Below are positions 55,048 through 62,750 of a stretch of DNA of 64,000 nucleotides, in pieces; the first letter of the stretch is position 1; each line of letters opens with the position of its first letter. The position numbers were made by a program, and so were the translations under genes. The notes beneath the pieces are model-generated. The model saw nothing but the letters and a program-made list of their open reading frames with translations. It was not told where the DNA came from and did not search any database. The DNA comes from a bacterium (GTDB lineage: Bacteria > Desulfobacterota > Binatia > HRBIN30 > CADEER01): contig JAUIGL010000030.1 of NCBI GenBank assembly GCA_030430165.1, positions 1 through 64,000 on the forward strand, in the 5' to 3' direction.

Positions 55048-55721
55048 GCACCGCCATCGCCATGATCCCGGCGCGCATGGGCAGCCAGCGACTGCGCCAG
55101 AAGAACCTGCGCCAGCTCGGCGGCGAGCCGCTGATCGGCCGCGCGATCCGCAAGTGCCAGGAAGCCGGCGTCTTCGACGAGATCTGGGTCAACTCGGAAG
55201 ACCTGGAGTTCGAGCCCTACGCGCGGCAGGCGAACGTCGGCTTCCACCACCGCCCCGCCGAGCTCGCATCGAACACGGCGACCAGCGAGGACTTCGTCTA
55301 CGAGTTCCTGCAGCACCACGACTGCGACCGCCTGTTCCAGGTGCACAGCATCGCGCCGCTGCTGACGGCCGACGAGGTCCGCCGCTTCGTCGAGACGATG
55401 CAGAGCTCGGCGCACGACGTGCTGCTGAGTGGTCCACTCGATCAGATCGAGTGCATGTACCAGAACCAGCCGGTGAACTTCTCCTTCGCCGAGAAGACCA
55501 ACTCGCAGGACCTGCAGCCGATCCAACGCGTCACCTGGGCGATCACCGGGTGGACTCGATCGACCTACATCGCCGCCTACGAGTCGGGCCGGTCGGCGAC
55601 CTACGCGGGCGAAGTCGGATTCTTTCCGCTGAGCCAGCTCGCCGGGCACGTCATCAAGACCGAGGCCGATCTGCAGCTCGCCGAGCGCCTCCTGCCCCTG
55701 CTCGAGCCGAGCCAGCGCTGA
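55044..55721 (+). CDS. Acylneuraminate/KDO-type cytidylyltransferase (NeuA-like)
   Basis: A 225-residue CMP-sugar synthetase. N-terminal AMIPARMGSQRLRQKNL is the CTP-binding signature of NeuA/KdsB-type enzymes; VNSEDLEFEPYARQANVGFHHRP and the FVYEFLQHHDCDRLFQVHS region follow the acylneuraminate cytidylyltransferase layout. It would activate a sugar or sugar acid with CMP. No sialic-acid synthase (NeuB) or KDO8P synthase is encoded nearby, so the substrate is probably neither Neu5Ac nor KDO, unless these are made elsewhere. Confidence 0.87.
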   Translation: MSTAIAMIPARMGSQRLRQKNLRQLGGEPLIGRAIRKCQEAGVFDEIWVNSEDLEFEPYARQANVGFHHRPAELASNTATSEDFVYEFLQHHDCDRLFQVHSIAPLLTADEVRRFVETMQSSAHDVLLSGPLDQIECMYQNQPVNFSFAEKTNSQDLQPIQRVTWAITGWTRSTYIAAYESGRSATYAGEVGFFPLSQLAGHVIKTEADLQLAERLLPLLEPSQR

Positions 55722-55727
55722 GGCCGC

Positions 55728-56999
55728 ATGGCGGCTGACGGCCCACCCCGCGCCCCTCTCGCCGAGCTCCTCGTCTCGCTGGCGAGGCGGGCCCAGCAAG
55801 CCATCCGCGGCCTGTTCGTCGAGCGCGGCACGGTGGCCTACGTTCCGCGCTTCCGCAGCGCCGACGACCTCGCCAACCACTACTACCGCGCAGCGTGGTA
55901 CCTGCCGCGGCACAGCCATTGCCGGCAGGTGACGATGTGGACCACCCACCAGCTCGGCGCGAGCGGCGCGCTGCGCTGCCCGCCGGCAATGGCGCCACCG
56001 CGCCGCACGCCGGGCCACATCGAGCTGGTCGCCGACGGCATGGAGTTCCTGCGCCAGCTGCTGCGCGCCGAGGTGGTTTTGGTGTGGCGCGCCGGCCGTT
56101 GGGCCAAGGCGATTCGCGCGCTGCGGCGGCTCGGCATCCGGATCGTCAACGTCGACACCGACTGCGCCGGCGGCCGCGAGTACGTCCACTACGCGCTCCT
56201 CCTGTGGCAAGAGCTGACCCCCGAGAGCCAACGCGAAACGACGGATCGGCTGCAGCGCGATCGCTTTGCGGCGCTCGCCAGCGAGCTGCAGTCGCCGCCG
56301 CGAGAACGCGCCTGGGTCTTCGGAACCGGCCCGTCGCTGCACAAGGCTTTCGAGCACGACTTCAGCGACGGCCTGCGCATCGTCTGCAATTCCATCGTCG
56401 CCTCGCCGAAGCTGCTCGACCACATCCGTCCGCATTTTCTCGCCGCCGCCGACGTCGTCAGCCACTTTGGCGTATCCCTGTACGCAGCACGGTTCCGCGA
56501 GGAGCTGTGCCAGGCGCTAGCCGGCGGGGAGCTGCGCTGCGTCACCACGCACGCCCTCGGCACCCTGTTGCTGGCGCATCACCCCGAGCTGCGCGACAAA
56601 ATCGTCACCCTAGGCTACCGCGGCAGCGAAACCAGCAACGACCTGCTGGCCGACTTCCGCGCCCCGGCCATGGAGAGCGTGCTCAACAGCTTCATGCTGC
56701 CACTCGCCGCGACCTTCGCCCGCGAGGTGGTGCTGGTCGGCTGCGACGGCAAGAGCAGCTCGGACGACAACGAGGACTTCTGGCCGCACAGCCGCGAGGC
56801 GCACTACCACGACCTGGTCGACTCCGGGCACGCCTGTCACCCGACCTTCGACCCGATCCGACAACGCGACGGCTACCGAAAATACGACGACGACGTCCGC
56901 CGCAGCATCGCCGCCGGGAGAGCGCGCGGGATCGCCTATTTCCTCCTCTATCCCTCGCACCTCCCCGCCCTGCGCGACCTGCCGCCCCTCGCCGATTAG
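55728..56999 (+). CDS. Sialyltransferase/DUF115-like glycan enzyme, paralogue B
   Basis: A 423-residue paralogue of the 49119-50405 product. Shared blocks: VPRFRSADDLANHYYRAAWYLP near residue 40, VFGTGPSLHKAFEHDFSDGL and IVCNSIVASPKLLDH near 203-230, DVVSHFGVSLYAARFR, and VGCDGKSSSDDNEDFWPH followed by DLVDSGHACHPTFDPIR. Encoded seven bases after a CMP-sugar synthetase, which makes a CMP-dependent transferase the most attractive reading. The D-NEDFW and H-CHPTF residues are good active-site candidates. Function is inferred, not shown. Confidence 0.6.
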   Translation: MAADGPPRAPLAELLVSLARRAQQAIRGLFVERGTVAYVPRFRSADDLANHYYRAAWYLPRHSHCRQVTMWTTHQLGASGALRCPPAMAPPRRTPGHIELVADGMEFLRQLLRAEVVLVWRAGRWAKAIRALRRLGIRIVNVDTDCAGGREYVHYALLLWQELTPESQRETTDRLQRDRFAALASELQSPPRERAWVFGTGPSLHKAFEHDFSDGLRIVCNSIVASPKLLDHIRPHFLAAADVVSHFGVSLYAARFREELCQALAGGELRCVTTHALGTLLLAHHPELRDKIVTLGYRGSETSNDLLADFRAPAMESVLNSFMLPLAATFAREVVLVGCDGKSSSDDNEDFWPHSREAHYHDLVDSGHACHPTFDPIRQRDGYRKYDDDVRRSIAAGRARGIAYFLLYPSHLPALRDLPPLAD

Positions 57000-57108
57000 C
57001 TTCCCAGCAATCGGTGCGCGTGCTACTCCTGCGGTCGAGCGGCACTGCGTCGCCCGGTGCGCGTCGCCCCGAGCGGCCGCGATCCAACCGGGCGTCTCGG
57101 GGCAACGA

Positions 57109-58647
57109 ATGGCGGGTATCGGTGGTGATCAGAACGGCTTCGCGCGACTCGACGTATCGGGCATCGCCGTATTCGACCGCGTCCTCGAAGACGCCGACCT
57201 GAATCGCGCCGTCGAGCTCCTCGGCGCGGGGCGCAGCAGCCGCCTCGAGCACCTCGACGAGCTTCGCTCGCTGCGCCCCAACGCCTGGCTCGACACCGTC
57301 CAGCTGGACGACCTCCGCTGCGGCGACCCGGTCGCGCTGTGGCCCGACGCGAGCGGCGCGCAACGCGACCTGTCGCAGCAAGCCGCCGCGGCGCGGCCGA
57401 CCTACGACGATTCGAACGGCGCCGCGTGCGTGCGCTTCGACGGGGCGGACGACCACCTCCAGGGACTGCCGGCACTGCGTACCGGAACCCTGATCTTCCG
57501 CGTGCGTTTTCCCGAGGTTCCGCCGGACGGCAAAGCGCGCGCATTCGTCAACATCTCGCGAGACGGGCGCTACTACGCTCAGATCGTTCCCGGCAACGGC
57601 CGGCTGCGCATCGCCGTCGACGAGACCAACACCGAAACCGCGCACAGCTTCGCCGCCAACAGCTGGTACACCATCGCAGTGCGCAAGTCCGACACCGACT
57701 TCGAGGTGCGAGTCGACGGAGCGCCGATCCTGCGCGATTCCTACCAGCCAGCGCCGCCGCCGCGGCGCATGCAAGTCGACTCACCGAAGGCGCCCGAGGA
57801 CCTGCAGACCAAGTACGCCTCGACGGTTGCCGAGTTGAAGCGCGAGCACGAGGTGCTCGAAGGCGGCATGCTCGCCCATCCGGGAGAGATCTTCGCAGCG
57901 GCACAGCAGCGACATCTGGAGCTGACCGAGACAGAGGTCGATTTCAACGCCTACCAAGAGTGGCTGAACCGGGTCGACTACCCGACCCACTACCCGAGCT
58001 ACGTGCGCGAGTTCCCACCGCCGGTGCTCTTCGCCAAGAAGAGCCTGCAGCACTTCCTCTCGTTCGAGCTGCTGCGCGATCAGCTGGAGAACGACAACTG
58101 CGTCTACATGGACGTCGCCAGCAGCAACTCGATCGTCCCCGACATTCTCGCCCGCACCTACGGGCTCACCACGATCTACCGCCAGGACCTGCGCTACCCC
58201 GCCGGCGTCCACGGCCGGCGGATCGGATCCGACGCGGCGGCGATTCCGCTCGACGACGCGACCATCGACGCGATGGCCCTGCACTGCGCCCTCGAGCACT
58301 TCGAGAACGAGTCGGACATCGGACTGGTTCGCGAAGCCGCTCGCCTGCTGCGCCCCGGCGGCGCGGCCTGCGTCATCCCGCTCTATCTCGCCGACCGCTA
58401 CTACGTCATGACGTCGCGCTTCGCCTGGGAGCGCGACGGAGTCCCGCAGATCGACCCCGACGCAACCGTCGTCCTGCGCGAAGAGAACCGCCTCAAGTTC
58501 TCCCGGCATCTCGACCCCGAGCACCTCGATCGCCGCCTTCTCGCCACCGCGCGGCAAGGCGGGCTGCAGTACCGGATCGTCTACTACTCGAACCACGCGG
58601 CGCGCGAAGGCTGCCCGCCGTTCGCGCTACTGCTGCAAAAGAGCTGA
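57109..58647 (+). CDS. LamG-like lectin domain fused to a SAM methyltransferase domain
   Basis: A 512-residue protein. Residues 1-45 look like the last strands of one LamG/concanavalin-like domain (ARLDVSGIAVFDRVLEDADL). About 55-205 are a more complete one (DPVALWPDASG ... VRFDGADDHLQGL ... FAANSWYTIAVRKSDTDFEVRVDG). About 300-510 are a methyltransferase-like domain (MDVASSNSIVPDILARTYG; ALEHFENESDIGLVREAARLLRPGGAACVIPLYL). The N-terminus seems to lack the front of the first lectin domain; no usable start lies upstream and 57000-57108 shows no LamG sequence in any frame. Acts on or binds glycan, presumably. Confidence 0.65.
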   Translation: MAGIGGDQNGFARLDVSGIAVFDRVLEDADLNRAVELLGAGRSSRLEHLDELRSLRPNAWLDTVQLDDLRCGDPVALWPDASGAQRDLSQQAAAARPTYDDSNGAACVRFDGADDHLQGLPALRTGTLIFRVRFPEVPPDGKARAFVNISRDGRYYAQIVPGNGRLRIAVDETNTETAHSFAANSWYTIAVRKSDTDFEVRVDGAPILRDSYQPAPPPRRMQVDSPKAPEDLQTKYASTVAELKREHEVLEGGMLAHPGEIFAAAQQRHLELTETEVDFNAYQEWLNRVDYPTHYPSYVREFPPPVLFAKKSLQHFLSFELLRDQLENDNCVYMDVASSNSIVPDILARTYGLTTIYRQDLRYPAGVHGRRIGSDAAAIPLDDATIDAMALHCALEHFENESDIGLVREAARLLRPGGAACVIPLYLADRYYVMTSRFAWERDGVPQIDPDATVVLREENRLKFSRHLDPEHLDRRLLATARQGGLQYRIVYYSNHAAREGCPPFALLLQKS

Positions 58648-60324
58648 GCCCTCCGCGCTCCTCCGCTCGAGCTCGTAGATCTCGATCATCGGATTGCGAA
58701 AGCGCGGACGGAGAACCAGAACCGCATCGGTCTCGCGGTAGATCGGCTCAAAGATGAGGTTCGAAGTGCCCTCCTCGCGGCGCAGGTAGGGCCGGACGAA
58801 GCTGTGCACCAAGCCCTTGCGGAGGTGCGCCTCGGTGTCGATCGCGAGGACCTTGCGCAACAGCTGGGGCCCGGCAAGGACGAGATAGCGCGGCTGGTAT
58901 TGCTGGATGTGCATGTGCGCGGCGATGGTTTTCCGCTCGCCGCGATCGTCCGACTGCGGCACGCGGAAGCCGGTTCGATTCGGCTGCAGGAAGCTGCGCG
59001 CAAACGACGGGCGAACCGCGCCGAAGTCGTTGGTCTGGTTCAGGAAGTAGGAGGACCAGGCCAACGTGAAGTCGAAGAACAGCGGATCGTCCGGTTGCGA
59101 GTGCGCGCGCAACCACTGCGCCGCCTCGACGATCGCGGCGGGCGTCTGCCTTTCGGCCCGGCGCTGGACATACTGGGCATTGCCCCAAGCCGCGGTGCCC
59201 AGCACCGACACCACGACCGCGGCCGACAGCAGTGCCGAAACCGTCGAGCGCTGCGCCAACCGCGCGACCAGGCCGGTCACGGCGACCGTCGCGCCGAGCA
59301 GGAGCAGTGTCCGGCCGAGCACCGCGTAGCGCGGCCCGAAGGTGATCATTCCCAGCACCATCATCGCCAGCAGACCGAGGACGCACAGCAAACCGGCCCA
59401 GGTGAGGCTGCGCGCGCGCCGATCCCAAAGAGCCAGCGGAAGTCCGAGGATCGCCAGCCCGGTGAAGGTCGGCTCGCTCGCGATCAACCAGCCGCGCACG
59501 ACGTGTATGTTCCAGACGCTCGCAATCCGCTGCGACAGAGCGCGCTCGCGGATCCGATAGAACTCGTTCAGGTTGGCGTAGGTCATGCCCCGATACCCGG
59601 TTGCCAGCACCACGATCTGCTTGGCGACGAAGAACGACATCGAGATCGCGAGAAAGACGCCGGCATCGCGCCAGCGACGCTGCAGCAAGAGACGCAGGCC
59701 GAGCACGGCGGCGATCAGAATCGCATCGCTGCGACAGAGCTGCGCCAACAGCAGCCAGAAACCGCTCAGCGCCGCGCCGCGCCCGTCCTCTTCGCACGAG
59801 ACGAAACACCACGCCCCGAGGGCGACGAACAACATCGCATAGGGCTCGGCGAAGGCGCTGGTGCTCAGCTGCGTCGGCACGACGGTGCCGACCGCAACCA
59901 GCGCCATCACAACGCCCGCCAGAGGCCCGGCGAGACGCCACGCCAGCGCGCAGTAGATCGCGGCGGCGAGCGTGTAGACCGCACAGGTGAGGATCAGCAG
60001 CCACTGGGTGTAGTGCAACCCCGCGTCGAGGCCGAGGCCGTACACCGCGCGCAAGAACGCCGCCTGGATGATCGGCGGCCCGAACGGCCAAACGTTGGTG
60101 AAGAACGCGGTCGAGAGTGGAATCGACGGGTCGATGGCGACGTTGTGCGCCCACTGGGCGCGCCCCGAGTCGTCACTCCTGGTCGGCTGGATTGCCCCCG
60201 ACGCGATCGAGTCGATCTTGATCTCGGCGAACGCCAGCAGCGCGGCGGCGATCGCCAAAGCCGCCACGACCTCGACCCAGCGCCGCGACCGCGCCGGTCG
60301 AGACTCTACTCCCGCGGTCGGCAT
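58627..60324 (-). CDS. Multispanning membrane protein, GT-C (ArnT/PMT-like) glycosyltransferase candidate
   Basis: A 565-residue protein with a short basic N-terminus, about ten hydrophobic segments (15-400) and a soluble C-terminal ~150 residues. The loop after the first helix contains RSDDSGRAQWAHN, in the position of the acidic catalytic loop of GT-C enzymes that use polyprenyl-phosphate sugars. The gene tail overlaps the convergent methyltransferase gene by 21 bases. The ATG at 60324 is chosen; upstream codons are Arg/Ser-rich shadow of another gene. Confidence 0.6.
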   Translation of the reverse strand: MPTAGVESRPARSRRWVEVVAALAIAAALLAFAEIKIDSIASGAIQPTRSDDSGRAQWAHNVAIDPSIPLSTAFFTNVWPFGPPIIQAAFLRAVYGLGLDAGLHYTQWLLILTCAVYTLAAAIYCALAWRLAGPLAGVVMALVAVGTVVPTQLSTSAFAEPYAMLFVALGAWCFVSCEEDGRGAALSGFWLLLAQLCRSDAILIAAVLGLRLLLQRRWRDAGVFLAISMSFFVAKQIVVLATGYRGMTYANLNEFYRIRERALSQRIASVWNIHVVRGWLIASEPTFTGLAILGLPLALWDRRARSLTWAGLLCVLGLLAMMVLGMITFGPRYAVLGRTLLLLGATVAVTGLVARLAQRSTVSALLSAAVVVSVLGTAAWGNAQYVQRRAERQTPAAIVEAAQWLRAHSQPDDPLFFDFTLAWSSYFLNQTNDFGAVRPSFARSFLQPNRTGFRVPQSDDRGERKTIAAHMHIQQYQPRYLVLAGPQLLRKVLAIDTEAHLRKGLVHSFVRPYLRREEGTSNLIFEPIYRETDAVLVLRPRFRNPMIEIYELERRSAEGSALLQQ

Positions 60325-60340
60325 CCCGGCGCTCGCTCGC

Positions 60341-62665
60341 TCACTCGATGTAGCCCAGCATGCGCATGTTCTCGCGGATCTTGGGGTCGAGCTCGTCGAG
60401 CTTGATCTGCGAAGGCGAATCCGCCGGCGCCGCTTCGGCCGCGGCGCGGTGGGCGCGCAGCAGGTGCGCCAGCGCGCCGCCGACGACCGGCTCGCGCGCC
60501 CACAGGTCGATGGTCTCACCCGGGTCGCGGCGAATGTCGAACAACTGGTGGTCGGGCGGCTGCGCGCTGCCGACCCGCTCTTCGCGCAGCAGCTTGTAGC
60601 CGCCCAGGCGAACCGATTCGCGGCGCCACGGACCGACCGACACCATCGCGAACGCGGGCCGCATGGAGTCCGCCGCGTCGGCGTCCGCCATCACCCCCAG
60701 CAGGGAACGCCCCTGGAAGCTCGCCGGGGTGTCGATCTCGAGCAGATCGAGCACCGTCGGCGCGACGTCGGTGAGCTCCGCCGTGGCCTCGACGCGGCGC
60801 CCCTGCGGCAGCACCCCGGGAAGCGAGAAGATCAGCGGGACCCGCAAGACCTCGTCGTAGACGGTGGTCATGTGGGTCAGATGTCCGTGCTCCATGAACT
60901 CCTCGCCGTGGTCGGACAAGAGAACGACGAGCGTGTTCTTCGCCAACCCGGTCTCGCTCAGGTGGTCGAGAATCCAGCCGAGATAGGCGTCCATGAAGCT
61001 GATCTCGCCGTCGTATTGGCTGAGCAGGTAGCGCAGGTCGATATCGTCCAACGGGACGTCACCCGAATTGATCGCTCGCAGCACCTGCGAGTGACTCGAC
61101 AGCCGGCCCGCGTAGCCGAAGTCGTACATCGAATCGTAGGGCGGCAACGGCTGGTAGGGTCCGTGCGGGTCGATTTCGTGGAGGTAGAGAAAGAACGGCT
61201 GGTCGGGATGGCGTTCGACGAAAGGCTGCACCAACCTGCTCCACACCGCCTCGGCCTTGGCGCGCGGACCACCCGCCTTGCGCAGCGCCTTGCGCGTCGG
61301 TCCGGTATAGATCTCCTCCACCTCGTCGAAACCTCGGCCGAAGCCGAACTTCACACCGACGTGCGAGTTGTTGATGATCGCCATGGTGGCGAAGCCGGCC
61401 TGCTGCAGCAGACCGGGCAACCCGGCGAGATCCTCCGGCAGGTAGTCCTCGCGCGTCACGGTGCGGTGCGCGTTCGGGTACAGCGAGGTAAACAGCGATG
61501 CCACCGAGCTGCGGGTGAAGGACGAATTGGAAAAGGCGTTGTCGAAGACCACGCCCGACTGCGCCAGCTGCTGCATCACGGGCGTCTCGACGCTCGAGCC
61601 GTAGGGTGCAGTGTGGTCGGCGCGTAGGGTGTCGAGCAGCACGAAGATGACGTTGTAGGGGCCGCGCAAGCCGTCCAGCGAAGCGCGTGGCCGCTCGCGA
61701 CTCTCGCTGTCGATGCGCAGATCCTGCCACGCAACTCGCCCGCCACCCGAGCCGCCCACCGCCAGGGTCAATGCTACGGCGCGATGGTCGGGGCCCAGGT
61801 CGATGTCGATCTCACCGCCGTCGCTCAGCTGCGCGGCGCTAGCGGAGAAGAGCACCTTCTGTTGTGCGTCCGCATCAAGCGCGTAGACGGCAACCTCGGC
61901 GTCACTCGGCCAGTCGCCGTCTTCGGTGCGAACCGTGCCGCGCAGGCGCGCCCCCGGCGGCAGCATGAGGTGATAGGTCACCACCGAGCCTGCCGACTGC
62001 AGCAGCCGGCCCGCTTCGGCGCTCGCCACCGGCTGTCCGCCGGCAGCCGGCTCGGAGCCGGCCTCGAGCTGCAGACGACTCACGCGCACCCCGTGCCGGG
62101 TAACGCTGCCGCCGGTGCGGTTGTTGATGTCGAGCCAGTAGGCCGGGCGGATCTCGATCCGGTTGGGGCCGATGCGCTGCAGCTTTGCCGGTACCCGCGC
62201 CTCGAAGCGGGCGCCCTTGACCGGCACCGGCATCCGCCGCAGCTGGGTTCCGTTCCAGAACACGAGAATGGTCTGTCCCGGCAGGTTGTCCGGAGCGCGC
62301 ACCGCGGCGACGTCGAATGCCAAGGTCCGATCGCGCGTCTCGGTCAGCGCGAAGTCGATGACCGCGCTACGACCGGTGGTCCACACGTTGGCGCCGTCTT
62401 CCGCGGCAGTCACCGGGCTCCAACCGCTGGTCAGGTAACGAGCAACGTCGGGCTCGTCGAAATCCAGGACGGCCAGGCCCCTGGCGGCGTCCGCCACCGG
62501 CAGAAGCGCAACCAGATCGATCTTCTGCGAGGCATCGGCGGCGGGCGATCGCAGCACCGCCAGGCACAGCAACAGCACCAGCCCCGCCGACCTCGCGACC
62601 AGGCCAGACCTCCGCCACCCATCCACTTCCGGCATGTCGAGCAAGTAGCAGGATCCGAATTCCAT
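60341..62665 (-). CDS. Sulfatase-fold (alkaline phosphatase superfamily) protein without the canonical CxPxR site
   Basis: A 774-residue protein. Signal/anchor about residues 20-45, an N-terminal beta-rich region (about 50-330), then a sulfatase-fold domain: metal-binding VLLDTLRADH (about 342) and LSDHGEEFMEHGHLTHM. At the catalytic position it reads NSSFTRSSVASLFTSLYP (about 378): Ser replaces Cys and Thr replaces Pro of CxPxR, so formylglycine formation by the usual route is unlikely. It may be a phosphatase, phosphotransferase or Ser-type sulfatase. AAGGAGG at 62677-62683 supports the ATG at 62665. Confidence 0.8.
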   Translation of the reverse strand: MEFGSCYLLDMPEVDGWRRSGLVARSAGLVLLLCLAVLRSPAADASQKIDLVALLPVADAARGLAVLDFDEPDVARYLTSGWSPVTAAEDGANVWTTGRSAVIDFALTETRDRTLAFDVAAVRAPDNLPGQTILVFWNGTQLRRMPVPVKGARFEARVPAKLQRIGPNRIEIRPAYWLDINNRTGGSVTRHGVRVSRLQLEAGSEPAAGGQPVASAEAGRLLQSAGSVVTYHLMLPPGARLRGTVRTEDGDWPSDAEVAVYALDADAQQKVLFSASAAQLSDGGEIDIDLGPDHRAVALTLAVGGSGGGRVAWQDLRIDSESRERPRASLDGLRGPYNVIFVLLDTLRADHTAPYGSSVETPVMQQLAQSGVVFDNAFSNSSFTRSSVASLFTSLYPNAHRTVTREDYLPEDLAGLPGLLQQAGFATMAIINNSHVGVKFGFGRGFDEVEEIYTGPTRKALRKAGGPRAKAEAVWSRLVQPFVERHPDQPFFLYLHEIDPHGPYQPLPPYDSMYDFGYAGRLSSHSQVLRAINSGDVPLDDIDLRYLLSQYDGEISFMDAYLGWILDHLSETGLAKNTLVVLLSDHGEEFMEHGHLTHMTTVYDEVLRVPLIFSLPGVLPQGRRVEATAELTDVAPTVLDLLEIDTPASFQGRSLLGVMADADAADSMRPAFAMVSVGPWRRESVRLGGYKLLREERVGSAQPPDHQLFDIRRDPGETIDLWAREPVVGGALAHLLRAHRAAAEAAPADSPSQIKLDELDPKIRENMRMLGYIE

Positions 62666-62750
62666 CGCCACGACCGCCTCCTTGCCCGCCTCGCGCGATG
62701 TTGGCAGGTTCGATTTGCGCTGCCGGCGAACACCGGTCGCAAACCAACGC

